DNA of 64,000 nucleotides from an uncultured Prevotella sp. (GCA_934254985.1 CAKQMS010000006.1:1-64000), one strand, 5' to 3'; counted from the stretch's first letter, positions 42,729 to 53,060 are shown. Notes: a model not told the origin generated them from the sequence alone. Numbers and translations are program-made.

Positions 42729-45152
42729 CTATGGTACCAACACCTTAGAAACCTTATCGCCCACCTTTACAATATATACTGCAGATGGAAGTTCAAACTT
42801 CACATTACCTGTAGCCTTAGCTGTCGAAGCAACCACGCGACCTGTCATGTCGTAAACCACAACATTAGTAGCGCCATTAACACCAACCTCAATAGCCTTA
42901 TTCTCTACCTTAATTTCTGAACCTACCTCTGCATTCTCGATGCCGTTTGCTGTAGCAACAGTTACCAAATCAGAAGCGTCAGACTTATAGTCGGTAAATG
43001 ACTTATGAGCTATTGCCACAACATCATACTGATAGCCAAAACGCTGGTCTACGCCAGTAAATGTATAATGATCGTCGGCTGTCATCACAGTCTTGTAAGG
43101 TACATACAAAGCATCACCCTTCTTGATATCCTGACGAATAGCGATATCGTCAACGAAGAAGATATTGCCTGTAGAGCTCATCAATACCACATATACATTG
43201 CTACGTTCCTTAGCAAGATCCTTTACAGCATCGAAATGTACAGTCTGCTTAGTAGCCTTATTAGTCTCTGCAATAGTTATTTCTTTATAAGCCAAAGCCT
43301 GACCAACAAGAGGATCGTTCATCAACATCACGTATATCACATCGTCTTTAGTGCCATAAGCAGTAACATCTACGTCGAAGGCACCACCATTAGCGGTAAG
43401 CGACATCTTTGGCGATGATACCAAGCCATTAACGTTCATCCAAGCATTATAGAGATTTGCACCAACCATGCCCTCTACATACAAAGGCAACTGACCTTGC
43501 CACTCTGTGCTTGCAAAACCAAGTTCGCCATAGTTCAAATTGTAATAATAAGGGTTCTCAGGAGCCTCCAATGTACCCTTCTTTACATTATTGAAATCCT
43601 CGTATAGCAAAGTGGTATTTGGCATATCCTCAGGAGCACTATACATATATTTATATACATTGAGCTTATAGCTTGTAGCTGTAGCCTTGGTACCCCAGTT
43701 TGCTGTAAATGAATCTGAAGTAATGTCTGTTGCAGGCAAAGCCTCTGCCTTAAGACCTACCACACCATTCACCCAAACATCGTCACTTGGCAGAGAGTGC
43801 AATTCGCCATCGCGTGCACTTACATTATAATAATACTCATAGTTTGAATCAACATCGTTAACCACGAGGAATGTATCAGCAACCTCCTTAACAAGCTGAG
43901 TTACTGGTACACGCTGGGTGCAATAATCCAATGTAATATCATCTACAGCGAACGAAATAGAATTCTTTTGTACCATCTCTATCTTCACCTTTACTGCGTC
44001 ATCACCCAACTGCTCTGGAGTAAACGAATAGAATTCTCCATTAGGATTTGTCACATAATAGTTTGGCATATTGGCAATAGTTTCCCACTTATTTGTGTTG
44101 CGGTGGAAGATGCTAATTCCCAACATTGAATAAAAATAGTTAGCCTCATTTTCCATTGAACTTGGTCGCACCCAGAACTTAAATCCTGTGAGTGGCGCCT
44201 TCATCTCTGGCGATTCCACGTAATTGCCCTCTTCGTCGAAGCATAGAGACAACTTGCCAGAATTATACCATCCTTCTTCGGTATATACATCCTTCTTGCC
44301 CTTTGTAGATACGTCCATTGTCCATCCCTCAGGATAGTTAGGAGCCTCGGTATCAATCTTGCCATCAGCAGTCAACTTCAAGTTGTCGAAGCCTTCTACA
44401 ACTGTTCCCTTATATGTTTCGCCTGCAGGCATCTCCTTACGATATACATTTACCACATAAGTCTTAGCAGAAGTTGTAGGCTCCCAACGAGCAGTAAACG
44501 AAGTTGCAGAGTTGTTAATTGGCTCAAGAGCATATGGTGTTTCGATGATATCACGCTTGCGAGTAACCTTCACATCATCGATTAAGATAGCACCTTCCCA
44601 AGCCTCAATCTGGAACATATTGATAGCGCTAAACAGCGCCTTATTGGTTTCAAAACGATATTCTGCCCAATCGTCAGTAAGGTTAAAGATTCTATCATCC
44701 TGTGGACCATCATAGTTGTCGCAAAGTGCAATACGCATATTAGCGCCACTACCAGCATGCATACGACGTGCACGAAGTGTAAGCACCACGGTACCATACA
44801 ATTCCATCTCTGGTGTGTCTATATATCCACCTGTCAGTTTGCCATGATCTGGGCTATCATACATCATCAGAGCACAAGCACCACCCGCTTGGAAAACAGA
44901 TGCTCCCACCCATCCTTTCTGAGCCATCAGCTCATCAGGAATCTTGTAGCCTTTAGCCTTACCGCCCAATTCTGTTCTATCAGGCTCATCAAAGCTACCA
45001 GCAGTCCACTTTGAGAAGTCTTCCTCAACCACCGTAAGTGTAGGGATAGTACTTGTCTTGTTTGTCTCAACGTCATTGTTTTGAGCTACAGCTACTCCAC
45101 TAATAAATAGCGCAACAAAAAACATAGCCATTTTGAAGTTAATTTTCCTCAT
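42729..45152 (-). CDS. Secreted T9SS cargo protein with FN3 and jelly-roll modules
   Basis: 807-residue exported protein of unknown activity. The signal is MRKINFKMAMFFVALFISGV then AVAQ. Three jelly-roll/choice-of-anchor-like modules each end in a DD-V/I pattern (ILIDDVKVTRK, FAVDDITLDYC, FFVDDIAIRQD) and alternate with FN3-like segments (EPINNSATSFTARWEPTTSA, LPATDITSDSFTANWGTKAT). The last 70 residues (NKAIEVGVNGATNVVVYDMT, GRVVASTAK, AVYIVKVGDKVSKVLVP) form a C-terminal sorting domain as in type IX secretion cargo. A peptide- or glycan-binding or adhesive surface role is likely. The gene stands alone with its own TATATTTG box (45257-45264). Confidence 0.8.
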   Translation of the reverse strand: MRKINFKMAMFFVALFISGVAVAQNNDVETNKTSTIPTLTVVEEDFSKWTAGSFDEPDRTELGGKAKGYKIPDELMAQKGWVGASVFQAGGACALMMYDSPDHGKLTGGYIDTPEMELYGTVVLTLRARRMHAGSGANMRIALCDNYDGPQDDRIFNLTDDWAEYRFETNKALFSAINMFQIEAWEGAILIDDVKVTRKRDIIETPYALEPINNSATSFTARWEPTTSAKTYVVNVYRKEMPAGETYKGTVVEGFDNLKLTADGKIDTEAPNYPEGWTMDVSTKGKKDVYTEEGWYNSGKLSLCFDEEGNYVESPEMKAPLTGFKFWVRPSSMENEANYFYSMLGISIFHRNTNKWETIANMPNYYVTNPNGEFYSFTPEQLGDDAVKVKIEMVQKNSISFAVDDITLDYCTQRVPVTQLVKEVADTFLVVNDVDSNYEYYYNVSARDGELHSLPSDDVWVNGVVGLKAEALPATDITSDSFTANWGTKATATSYKLNVYKYMYSAPEDMPNTTLLYEDFNNVKKGTLEAPENPYYYNLNYGELGFASTEWQGQLPLYVEGMVGANLYNAWMNVNGLVSSPKMSLTANGGAFDVDVTAYGTKDDVIYVMLMNDPLVGQALAYKEITIAETNKATKQTVHFDAVKDLAKERSNVYVVLMSSTGNIFFVDDIAIRQDIKKGDALYVPYKTVMTADDHYTFTGVDQRFGYQYDVVAIAHKSFTDYKSDASDLVTVATANGIENAEVGSEIKVENKAIEVGVNGATNVVVYDMTGRVVASTAKATGNVKFELPSAVYIVKVGDKVSKVLVP

Positions 45153-45256
45153 ACTGTTGTTGTTTTATTAATAATTAAAATAATGATTATCTATTTCTTT
45201 AATGCAGTCAATTACTATTGCATAACACTATAAATACAAAATCAACATTTATTTTG

Positions 45257-45264
45257 CAAATATA
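45257..45264 (-). promoter_or_regulatory. -7 box of the T9SS cargo gene
   Basis: The minus strand reads TATATTTG, about 105 bases upstream of the ATG, implying a long leader. Confidence 0.55.
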
Positions 45265-45436
45265 TGCATTTATTTTTAATCACAACAACTTTTGCTAACT
45301 TTATTTTGATAATTATATCAAAACAACACCTTTTACTCTAATAAACTATCCAAAAGATAGCATCTTTATCAAAGATTACGCCTTTTGAACTTAAACTTTA
45401 TACCGATGAAGTATATCAGAAACTACTACAAACAAA
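45265..45436. other. Non-coding spacer between pheS terminator and T9SS cargo gene
   Basis: AT-rich sequence with no open frame of note. Together with the leader at 45153-45256 and the terminator at 45437-45476 it makes up the 378-base gap. Apart from those elements I see nothing in it. Confidence 0.5.
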
Positions 45437-45476
45437 ATATCCGCAACGCCTATCACAAGATAGACATTGCGGATAT
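45437..45476 (-). terminator. Terminator of pheS
   Basis: atatccgcaacgcctatc pairs with gatagacattgcggatat (two mismatches) around a 4-base loop. On the minus strand a T-rich tail (TTTTGTTTG) follows. Confidence 0.8.
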
Positions 45477-45530
45477 ACTATAATTAACAATAAGGATATA
45501 CTATATATATAATAATGTATATACTAAAGT

Positions 45531-46571
45531 TTAGAAAGCAGACTCGAACTCCTTGAGGAAGCGAGTATCGTTTTCTGAGAACATACGGAGGTCGCTTACG
45601 CGATACTTAAGGTTGGTGATACGCTCCAAGCCCATACCGAAAGCATAGCCTGTATATACCTTGCTATCAATGCCACAAGCTTCGAGAACGTTAGGGTCTA
45701 CCATACCACAACCAAGGATTTCTACCCAACCGGTATGCTTACAGAAACCGCAGCCCTTACCACCACAGATGTGGCATGAGATATCCATTTCGGCACTTGG
45801 CTCTGTGAATGGGAAATAGCTTGGACGCAAACGAATCTTAGTGTCTTCGCCAAACATTTCGCGAGCAAAGGTAAGGAGTACCTGCTTGAGGTCGGTGAAG
45901 CTAACATTCTTGTCTACATACAATCCCTCTACCTGATGGAAGAAGCAATGAGCACGAGCGCTGATAGCCTCGTTGCGATATACTCGTCCTGGGCAGATGA
46001 TGCGGATAGGAGCCTCATGAGTTTCCATATAGTGAGTCTGGTCGCCAGAAGTGTGGCTACGCAGAAGCACATTCTTTGTTACGTCGTTCACCTGGTTTTG
46101 CTCAATGAAGAATGTGTCTTGCATATCGCGAGCAGGATGGTCGGCGGCAAAGTTGAGCATTGTAAAGATATGCTTGTCGTCGTCGATTTCTGGTCCAGAA
46201 GTAAGGGTGAATCCCATACGCTGGAAGATGTCGATAATCTCGTTCTGAACGATTGTCAATGGATGACGTGTACCAAGAGCTACTGGATATGCGCTACGTG
46301 TGAGGTCGATATCGTCTGATGAAGCCTCAGCCTCTTCAAACTGCTCACGAAGAGCATTAATCTTCTCGGTGGCAGCCTGCTTAAGCTCGTTGATTTTCAT
46401 ACCAACTTCCTTCTTCTGCTCAGCTGGAACAGAGCGGAAATCGTTCATCAACAGGCTGATGGCGCCCTTCTTGCTAAGATACTTTAATCTAAGCTGCTCC
46501 AACTCTTCTGCGTTGGTAGCATGCAGTTCGTTAACCTCCTTAAGGAGTGATTCTATCTTTTCTAATAACAT
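45531..46571 (-). CDS. pheS: Phenylalanine--tRNA ligase alpha subunit
   Basis: Catalytic alpha chain of the alpha2-beta2 enzyme charging tRNA-Phe. The start at MLLEKIESLLKEVNELHATN is chosen; the frame is open 57 codons further upstream, but that part crosses the promoter box (TACCTTTG, 46615-46622) and is not PheS-like. It has an N-terminal coiled coil, then class II motif 1 around ALGTRHPLTIVQNEIIDIFQ, motif 2 (VYRNEAISARAHCFFHQVEG) and motif 3 (YAFGMGLERITNLKY). 346 residues, normal. PheT is not in the window. Confidence 0.95.
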   Translation of the reverse strand: MLLEKIESLLKEVNELHATNAEELEQLRLKYLSKKGAISLLMNDFRSVPAEQKKEVGMKINELKQAATEKINALREQFEEAEASSDDIDLTRSAYPVALGTRHPLTIVQNEIIDIFQRMGFTLTSGPEIDDDKHIFTMLNFAADHPARDMQDTFFIEQNQVNDVTKNVLLRSHTSGDQTHYMETHEAPIRIICPGRVYRNEAISARAHCFFHQVEGLYVDKNVSFTDLKQVLLTFAREMFGEDTKIRLRPSYFPFTEPSAEMDISCHICGGKGCGFCKHTGWVEILGCGMVDPNVLEACGIDSKVYTGYAFGMGLERITNLKYRVSDLRMFSENDTRFLKEFESAF

Positions 46572-46614
46572 GTCTTTATGATGACTGTATAAGTATTCTT
46601 TATAATAATTTGTG

Positions 46615-46622
46615 CAAAGGTA
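46615..46622 (-). promoter_or_regulatory. -7 box of pheS
   Basis: The minus strand reads TACCTTTG, 44 bases upstream of the chosen ATG. Confidence 0.6.
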
Positions 46623-46706
46623 ATAATAAAAATGAGAAAATGAAAGGATGTTATGGCAAAAAACAAAACATTCACGATTTTTTGTTGTTATATCAATTTT
46701 TATATG

Positions 46707-46714
46707 TACTTTTG
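46707..46714 (+). promoter_or_regulatory. -7 box of the lipoprotein-murB operon
   Basis: TACTTTTG, with a TTTG at about 46681 roughly 22 bases before it. The ATG of the first gene is 28 bases downstream. Divergent from pheS. Confidence 0.6.
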
Positions 46715-46741
46715 CGCACGTTTTTAATACACAGATTAACA

Positions 46742-47599
46742 ATGAAGAAAGGTTTATTTTTCATTATGGCATTTATCGTTGCTTGCTCACTATGTGTTAC
46801 CAATAGCAGTTGCAACGATAAGAAGGTGGATGGAGCTGACTCTTTGGCTACCGACTCTACCCTCGTAGACACTACTGCCGCCGACTCTACCGACGAGATT
46901 ATTGCAGAGACGCCAATGCCTAAGGCTGCCGATGAGCTATTCGACGATTTTATTTTCAATTTTGCAGCCAACAAGAAATTGCAGATGAAGCGAATCTGCT
47001 TCCCATTGCCTGTATACAAGAATGGCAAACTGGAGAAGGAGATAGAGAAAGGCAAGTGGAAGATGGAACATTTCTTCATGCGACAGGGCTATTACACTCT
47101 TATCTTCGACAACAAGAAGCAGATGAACTTAGTAAAGGACACCACGATATCACACGTGGTAGTAGAAAAGATATTCTTTAAGATAATGACTGTGCAACAG
47201 TTTGTTTTCGACCGTAAGAATGGTGAGTGGATGCTTACGGCTATAGAATATAAGCCTATATTCCAAAACATGAATGCCAGCTTCTTGAAATTCTACGAGA
47301 AGTTCTCAAGAGACTCCATATACCAGATAAACAGCATGGCTGAGGAGGTGAAATTCACCACACCTGACCCTGATGACGACTTCTCAAGTATCACAGGCAA
47401 TATGATGCCAGAGCAATGGCCTGACTTCAAGCCAGGACTTATTCCTACTGGCACACTATACAACATCATCTACGGACAGAAGTATTCAGAATCTACACGT
47501 AAGGTGTTTATGGTGCGCGGTATTGCCAATGGTTTAGAAATAGAAATGGTATTCCGCAGACGTTCGGGTAAATGGTTATTAACAGAATTCTCTTGCTAA
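46742..47599 (+). CDS. Lipoprotein, DUF4348-like, unknown function
   Basis: 285-residue predicted lipoprotein (MKKGLFFIMAFIVACSLCVT, lipobox-like NSSC). A Thr/Asp/Ala-rich linker of about 40 residues (ADSLATDSTLVDTTAADSTD) leads into a globular domain beginning DELFDDFIFNFAANKKLQMK. The domain recalls Bacteroidales DUF4348; that label is from memory and tentative. A longer upstream frame exists but runs through the promoter. It is first in an operon with murB (4 bases) and an MBL-fold gene, which hints at an envelope role. Confidence 0.72.
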   Translation: MKKGLFFIMAFIVACSLCVTNSSCNDKKVDGADSLATDSTLVDTTAADSTDEIIAETPMPKAADELFDDFIFNFAANKKLQMKRICFPLPVYKNGKLEKEIEKGKWKMEHFFMRQGYYTLIFDNKKQMNLVKDTTISHVVVEKIFFKIMTVQQFVFDRKNGEWMLTAIEYKPIFQNMNASFLKFYEKFSRDSIYQINSMAEEVKFTTPDPDDDFSSITGNMMPEQWPDFKPGLIPTGTLYNIIYGQKYSESTRKVFMVRGIANGLEIEMVFRRRSGKWLLTEFSC

Positions 47600-47603
47600 C
47601 AAT

Positions 47604-48635
47604 ATGCGCGACATCAAAAACTACTCGCTCCTTGAGCACAATACTTTCGGCATAGATGCTAAGGGCGAAAGATTCATAGAATATGCTTCTAACGAGGAGG
47701 CACAGATGGTGGCAGAAGTGCTACGTGGTGCTAATGAATATCTGATAATAGGTGGCGGTAGCAATTTGCTACTGACAAAGGATTATCAGGGTATTGTGGT
47801 GACACCTGCCACTATGCAGAATGTAGCCGACGGCATCGAAATATTAAACGACGGTGTGAGCATAAGATGTTGGGCAGGACTGGTGTTTGACGATGTTGTA
47901 GCATTTGCTACTAACAAAGGACTATACGGCATGGAAAACCTTTCGCTGATACCTGGCGAAGTGGGAGCAAGTGCGGTACAAAACATCGGAGCCTATGGAG
48001 CCGAAGCTAAGGATGTGATAGAAAGTATCGAAGCTGTAGAAATAGCTACAGGCAAGGTGGTGACAATAGCTGCAGCCGACTGCAACTACGCTTATCGCCA
48101 AAGCATATTTAAGCATGAGTGGAAGAATAAATATCTGATTACTCATGTTACCTATCGTCTGAGTTCCACCTTTACTCCTCATCTCGACTACGGAAACATA
48201 CGCACAGAGCTTGAGAAGAAAGGGATTTCTATGCCTACAGCTCAACAGCTCAGAGATACCATCATCGAAATACGCAACGAGAAACTCCCCGACCCTAAGG
48301 TTGAGGGAAATGCAGGTAGCTTCTTTATGAACCCTATAGTGGATAAAGAGAAATACCAAGAATTGGCAGCTCGCTACGAAAAGATGCCACACTATGTGGT
48401 AGATGATACAAATGGCGAAGTGGCGTATAAGATACCTGCAGGATGGATGATAGACCAATGCGGATGGAAGGGCAAAACTCTTGGCAAGGCTGGTGTGCAT
48501 GCAAAACAGGCATTGGTATTAGTAAATAGAGGTGGAGCCACAGGTGTCGACATCACCCACTTGATGAAAACAATACAGGATGACGTTAAACGCACTTTCG
48601 GCATCGAACTGCATCCTGAAGTAAATATAATATAA
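47604..48635 (+). CDS. murB: UDP-N-acetylmuramate dehydrogenase
   Basis: FAD-dependent enolpyruvyl reductase, making UDP-MurNAc for peptidoglycan. 343 residues, type I (E. coli-like). FAD-binding motifs are YLIIGGGSNLLLTKDY and GLYGMENLSLIPGEVGASAV with QNIGAYGAE. Catalytic residues are the Arg of NYAYRQSIFK, the proton-donor Ser in EGNAGSFFMNP and the C-terminal Glu in LHPEVNII. It is preceded by the DUF4348-like gene by 4 bases and followed by an MBL-fold gene by 9 bases. Confidence 0.95.
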   Translation: MRDIKNYSLLEHNTFGIDAKGERFIEYASNEEAQMVAEVLRGANEYLIIGGGSNLLLTKDYQGIVVTPATMQNVADGIEILNDGVSIRCWAGLVFDDVVAFATNKGLYGMENLSLIPGEVGASAVQNIGAYGAEAKDVIESIEAVEIATGKVVTIAAADCNYAYRQSIFKHEWKNKYLITHVTYRLSSTFTPHLDYGNIRTELEKKGISMPTAQQLRDTIIEIRNEKLPDPKVEGNAGSFFMNPIVDKEKYQELAARYEKMPHYVVDDTNGEVAYKIPAGWMIDQCGWKGKTLGKAGVHAKQALVLVNRGGATGVDITHLMKTIQDDVKRTFGIELHPEVNII

Positions 48636-48644
48636 GGAATATAT

Positions 48645-49418
48645 ATGTCGAAATATCGCAAGTTAACTTTCTTAGGTACAGGCACATCGAATGGTGTGCC
48701 TGTATTAGGTTGTAGGTGCGAGGTATGTACAAGCAACGACCCTCACGACAGCAGACTACGCACGGCAGCAATGATAGAAACAGAATCTACAAGAGTGCTG
48801 ATAGACTGCGGACCAGATATCCGTCAGCAACTCATGGACAAGGAGTTTCGAAAGATTGACGGCGTATTGGTAACCCACTCCCACTACGACCATATAGGCG
48901 GTACCGACGACTTGCGACCATATTGCACCTTCGGCGACATACCATTGTATGGCAACCGACAGGCGGTGAAGGGCATAAAGCAGATGTTGCCTTATTGTTT
49001 CACAGAAGATTTATATCCTGGTGTGCCAAAGCTGAAACTTAATACTATTGAGGCAGGAAAACCTTTCAGCATTGGCGACATCAATATTCTTCCTATTGAG
49101 GTTATGCACGACAAGTTGCCTATCCTCGCTTTCCGCTTCGATGATGTTGCATACGTGACGGATATTAAGTCTATTACTCCACAAAACCTTGATATGCTTC
49201 GTGGGGTGGAAACTCTAATTATTAGCGCCCTAAGATGGGAAAAACCTCACCACTCGCACATTCTTGTATCGGAGGCTATAGAAATAGCGCGAACTACAGG
49301 CGCTAAACATACTTATCTCACACATCTTACACACAAATTAGGCTTACATCGTTTGTCAGCCGATAGACTACCAAAAGATGTAAGCCTTGCATATGATGGA
49401 TTAGAATTAAATTTGTGA
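48645..49418 (+). CDS. MBL-fold metallohydrolase (PhnP-like)
   Basis: 257-residue metallo-beta-lactamase-fold phosphodiesterase-type hydrolase. The metal-binding HxHxDH is in VLVTHSHYDHIGGTDDLR. FLGTGTSNGVPVLGCRCEVC (the N-terminal Gly/Cys loop typical of PhnP and PqqB relatives), EVMHDKLPILAFRF, the Asp in VAYVTDIKSI and the C-terminal HLTHK His also fit. The activity may be on cyclic phosphodiesters, but the actual substrate is unknown. It ends 12 bases inside the convergent coaW 3' end (overlap on the opposite strand). Confidence 0.88.
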   Translation: MSKYRKLTFLGTGTSNGVPVLGCRCEVCTSNDPHDSRLRTAAMIETESTRVLIDCGPDIRQQLMDKEFRKIDGVLVTHSHYDHIGGTDDLRPYCTFGDIPLYGNRQAVKGIKQMLPYCFTEDLYPGVPKLKLNTIEAGKPFSIGDINILPIEVMHDKLPILAFRFDDVAYVTDIKSITPQNLDMLRGVETLIISALRWEKPHHSHILVSEAIEIARTTGAKHTYLTHLTHKLGLHRLSADRLPKDVSLAYDGLELNL

Positions 49419-50243
49419 CTCTGATGATGTATAGCTTAATGCCGCACCAATGGCGGTACAAAACTCGCTATACTGCGGTATGATGAACTTCACACCATAG
49501 AGTTTTTCCATGGCAGGGAAGATTTGGCGGCATTGAGGTAAAAGCGTGAGATTGCCAATGAGCACATACTCCTTGATACCCGACTCGAGCGAAGCCAAGA
49601 TACAACTTGAACCTATGGTCTGCAATACGGTGGTGAGGATGCCTAAGGCAATATCCTCGCGCGATGCATTACTCTTAGCGTTACCAAAGAGCGAAGCCGT
49701 AGCCTCCCTTGGAAGTCCAGGAAGTGGACGCGGACTGATATCGCCTATCTGTACATCGATATTCGAAATATCACCATGCTCTGCTAATGCCACAACCTGT
49801 TTAATATCATCTGTTTGTAGCATGATACGCGAGAGTCCCATAAGAGTACCTCCACCAACTCCTACACCGCCGATATGACGGATGTCGTCGCCTTCGCATT
49901 TCACCAGCGATGTACCAGTACCCATACTCACCACAATCATTCTGTCGAGGTTGGTCTCATACCTTGCACCCAAGCCATCGGCAGTAAACTCCTCAGCCTT
50001 ATCCGTTGGTAGACCATAAACAGGAGTTTCAATATATGCAGCACCAACACCTGTAATCATTACATGCTCAACATCAGTAAGTGCAATATTGTTGTCGTAT
50101 AGATATTTTCCAAAAGCTCCGTAGAGTGATGTCACGGGGTCGGTAGCTTTGATTCTGATTGGCGATATCACCTTTCCTTCCTCGTTGATACCTACTATCT
50201 TGGTAGTGCTTATGCCTACGTCTATGCCTATTACTATTGCCAT
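49407..50243 (-). CDS. coaW: Type II pantothenate kinase
   Basis: 278-residue ASKHA-fold kinase, first step of coenzyme A synthesis. The start MAIVIGIDVGISTTKIVGIN (phosphate-1 loop) is chosen; an upstream ATG adds 18 unlikely residues. ITGVGAAYIETPVYGLPTDK, MIVVSMGTGTSLVKCEGDDI (phosphate-2 loop), HIGGVGVGGGTLMGLSRIML and EYVLIGNLTLLPQCRQIF follow. This is the eukaryotic/staphylococcal type, seen in Bacteroidetes as an alternative to CoaA and CoaX. It is downstream of a B3/B4-domain gene with 25 bases between, likely one operon. Confidence 0.9.
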   Translation of the reverse strand: MAIVIGIDVGISTTKIVGINEEGKVISPIRIKATDPVTSLYGAFGKYLYDNNIALTDVEHVMITGVGAAYIETPVYGLPTDKAEEFTADGLGARYETNLDRMIVVSMGTGTSLVKCEGDDIRHIGGVGVGGGTLMGLSRIMLQTDDIKQVVALAEHGDISNIDVQIGDISPRPLPGLPREATASLFGNAKSNASREDIALGILTTVLQTIGSSCILASLESGIKEYVLIGNLTLLPQCRQIFPAMEKLYGVKFIIPQYSEFCTAIGAALSYTSSESQI

Positions 50244-50268
50244 TATTGTTTTTACTTTTTTTACGTTT

Positions 50269-50934
50269 TTACCTATAAACAGTATACTCGCCACCATCTG
50301 AGTTGCAATATTTGCGCAACAGTTGCTGAATGTATTCTGCTGTTTGTACTACTCCCTGCTCGCTACCATCATAACCATTTATCAAAACCACAAGATGGGT
50401 GGTATCAAGGTGCATCTTGGTGCGTTCGTTGTCGCTGGTAGGCGTGCCTACCCCACCCTTAGCATCACGATACACAGGTAGTCCTTCGATGTTTATCATA
50501 CCTCGACCGATACCCTCGTAAGGTTCATCCTTCTTGCCTATGCCGAGAGTCAGCGTGTCGCCACAAAAGGTGTCGGCATCAAAACCACCTATGCTATATC
50601 CATATTTCATGGAAGCAAGGTTGATAAGGTCAACGAGAGTGTCGCGCTGATATAGCTCTTTGCCCTGCAATAGTCGGCGCACCAATGCCTCGGCAGCAGG
50701 ACGATAGCGCGACGGGTCTTTGCCACAAGCCTTATACACTTTGCGAGTGGCGGCAATGGCGCTGACATCCTTAAGGGTGTCTACAGATAGCTTAGCACGA
50801 AAGTCGGCACCAAGCTGTTCTATCTCTTCCCACAACTTAGCTGAATATTGTGAGTTTTCTACCCTTGCATCGAGGCATGCTCCAACGAAGGTTGGGCATA
50901 CGGAGGTTATCTCTGAAGATACGATTACATTCAT
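50269..50934 (-). CDS. B3/B4 tRNA-binding-domain protein (PheT-related)
   Basis: 221-residue stand-alone protein resembling the B3/B4 editing-site domain of phenylalanyl-tRNA synthetase beta. The start MNVIVSSEITSVCPTFVGAC is preferred over an ATG 6 codons upstream. Recognisable segments are VSAIAATRKVYKACGKDPSR, RPAAEALVRRLLQGKELYQR and LVDLINLASMKYGYSIGGFD, a pattern typical of this family. It may deacylate mischarged tRNA-Phe or a related substrate. It is upstream of coaW and has a minus-strand TACCTTTG box at 50952-50959. Confidence 0.85.
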   Translation of the reverse strand: MNVIVSSEITSVCPTFVGACLDARVENSQYSAKLWEEIEQLGADFRAKLSVDTLKDVSAIAATRKVYKACGKDPSRYRPAAEALVRRLLQGKELYQRDTLVDLINLASMKYGYSIGGFDADTFCGDTLTLGIGKKDEPYEGIGRGMINIEGLPVYRDAKGGVGTPTSDNERTKMHLDTTHLVVLINGYDGSEQGVVQTAEYIQQLLRKYCNSDGGEYTVYR

Positions 50935-50951
50935 TTTTCCATAATTTTTCA

Positions 50952-50959
50952 CAAAGGTA
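50952..50959 (-). promoter_or_regulatory. -7 box of the B3/B4-coaW operon
   Basis: The minus strand reads TACCTTTG, 18 bases upstream of the chosen ATG, so the leader is very short. Confidence 0.55.
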
Positions 50960-51003
50960 TCAATTAATTCCGAGTTAGGGTAAGCATTCTATGTTTTTTT
51001 TCG

Positions 51004-51011
51004 TAATTTTG
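51004..51011 (+). promoter_or_regulatory. -7 box of ligA
   Basis: TAATTTTG followed by C, 73 bases upstream of the ligA ATG. Confidence 0.55.
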
Positions 51012-51083
51012 CAATCTAATAAGGTTGAGCCCTTATTAAACACCCAAGTCGACACTTGGCGAACCAATAATCATAGCAAAAAC

Positions 51084-53060
51084 ATGGCAGAACATAATAC
51101 CACAAGAATGAGGCAACTCATAGAGACGTTGAATAAAGCCTCTGAAGCCTACTACAACGGACAAGGCGAACTGATGACCGACTACGAATGGGATGCAGCC
51201 TTCGACGAGCTGAAAGCCCTTGAGGATATCACAGGCATCGTATTGCCGGATTCTCCTACAGCCAAGGTTTCTGAAGACGATATGTCAGGACAAAAGGAGG
51301 AGCATGAGTTTCCAGCATTGAGTCTTGCCAAGACTAAACAGCCACAGGAGTTAGCTAAATGGGCTGAAGACAGAGAGATATGGCTGTCATGGAAATTGGA
51401 TGGTTTGACATTAGTTGTGACATACGACAACGGACGACTAACAAAAGTTGTGACACGAGGCAACGGACATATCGGAACCAACATCACTCGATTGGCTCCT
51501 GCCATTGATGGTATATTGCCTACCATTGCATATAAAGGTCACTTGGTGATTCGTGGCGAAGCCGTTATCTCTTACAAGGATTTTGAACAATTCTTGATGG
51601 AGCAAGACGAAGACTATGCCAACCCTCGCAACCTTGCTTCGGGCTCACTAACATTAAAGGACGTTGACGAGGTGAAACAACGCCACATACATTGGATACC
51701 ATTCACCCTCGTTTATGCCGATGATGAGATATTGTCGTGGGGAGAGCGCATGGCATTCTTGGCAAATCAAGGTTTTGATACCGTAGAGCGTGAAAAGATT
51801 ACAAACCCTACATTATCTAATATTGAGGCTTGCATAGACCGTTGGACACAGAAGGTTACAAATGGGTCATGCCCATATCCTGTAGACGGACTGGTGATAG
51901 CATACGACGATACCGCCTATGCAGCAACAGGCTCTGTGACAGGACATCATGCCACCAGAGCAGGCTACGCCTTTAAGTGGCAAGACGAAAGCGTGGTTAC
52001 AAAGTTGGATCATATTGAATGGTCGTGTGCTGCATCTACAATATCACCTGTAGCTGTATTCGAGCCTGTGGAATTGGAAGGCACTACCGTCAAGCGTGCT
52101 TCCCTTTGCAACATCAGCGAATGTCAACGATTGGGCATTGGCGACAAGGGTACAGAGATTTCTGTTATCAAAGCCAATAAGATTATACCAAAAGTGATAA
52201 AGGTGGAACACAAGGTTGGCAACCTTGAGATTCCAGACCGTTGCCCTGTATGCGGTGAACCAACAGAAGTGGTGACGAGTGCTTCGAGTGGTACGCTGAC
52301 ATTGCATTGTACCAACATGGAATGTCCTGCCAAGAGACTGAAAAAGTTTGCTCGCTTTGTGTCGAAAGATGGTATGAACATTGATGGCATATCGGAACAG
52401 ACCATAGCACGATTTGTAAACATGGGATGGATAAGCGAATATGCCGACTTCTACGACCTTGAGCTACACGCTTTGGAACTATCTACGCTCGAAGGATTTG
52501 GACAGAAAAGTACCAACAATATTCTGAACTCCATAGATAAAGCTCGCAATGTAGATGCACGCCGATTGCTCTATGCTTTAAACATCCCACTATGTGGTGG
52601 CGATGTATGCAAACGTCTGCTTGCTCAATATCCTATAGCTGAACTTATAGAGAAAGCTCGCAGCGAGGCTGACGACTATTTTGCCCACATTCCTGGAATA
52701 GGACCAGAGAAGTCGGCATCTGTCGTGAAATGGATGAAGAACGACGACAACTATGGCATGCTTCAACGACTGCTTGATAAGGTAACAATAGCCGAAGCTG
52801 ACAGCCAAGCCGAAATGGGCACACGTTGCGCAGGACTAACCTTTGTGGTTACGGGCGATGTACATCATTTCAAAAACCGCAATGAACTAAAGGCATATAT
52901 CGAAAGTCAAGGCGGAAAGGTGACAGGAAGTGTGAGCAAGTCGACATCATTCCTCATCAACAACGATGTCACTTCTACATCTGGCAAAAATAAGAAGGCT
53001 CAAGAATTGGGCATACAGATACTGTCGGAAGACGATTTCATAGCAAAATACAAAGAATAA
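51084..53060 (+). CDS. ligA: NAD-dependent DNA ligase
   Basis: Seals nicks with NAD+ in replication and repair. The start [20 protein letters not shown] is chosen; 31 codons upstream belong to the promoter region. Domains in order: Ia, then nucleotidyltransferase with active-site Lys in [18 protein letters not shown] (KLDG instead of the usual KxDG K-V/A-DG) and [13 protein letters not shown] fold; a four-Cys zinc site (CPVCGEP and [10 protein letters not shown]); helix-hairpin-helix; and the C-terminal BRCT ([20 protein letters not shown]). 658 residues, normal. It is followed after 7 bases by trmD. Confidence 0.95.
   Translation: MAEHNTTRMRQLIETLNKASEAYYNGQGELMTDYEWDAAFDELKALEDITGIVLPDSPTAKVSEDDMSGQKEEHEFPALSLAKTKQPQELAKWAEDREIWLSWKLDGLTLVVTYDNGRLTKVVTRGNGHIGTNITRLAPAIDGILPTIAYKGHLVIRGEAVISYKDFEQFLMEQDEDYANPRNLASGSLTLKDVDEVKQRHIHWIPFTLVYADDEILSWGERMAFLANQGFDTVEREKITNPTLSNIEACIDRWTQKVTNGSCPYPVDGLVIAYDDTAYAATGSVTGHHATRAGYAFKWQDESVVTKLDHIEWSCAASTISPVAVFEPVELEGTTVKRASLCNISECQRLGIGDKGTEISVIKANKIIPKVIKVEHKVGNLEIPDRCPVCGEPTEVVTSASSGTLTLHCTNMECPAKRLKKFARFVSKDGMNIDGISEQTIARFVNMGWISEYADFYDLELHALELSTLEGFGQKSTNNILNSIDKARNVDARRLLYALNIPLCGGDVCKRLLAQYPIAELIEKARSEADDYFAHIPGIGPEKSASVVKWMKNDDNYGMLQRLLDKVTIAEADSQAEMGTRCAGLTFVVTGDVHHFKNRNELKAYIESQGGKVTGSVSKSTSFLINNDVTSTSGKNKKAQELGIQILSEDDFIAKYKE

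Noticed and set aside
50269..50934. PheT (phenylalanyl-tRNA synthetase beta) fragment
   Set aside because: It is a complete stand-alone B3/B4-domain gene of normal family length with its own promoter, not a broken pheT.
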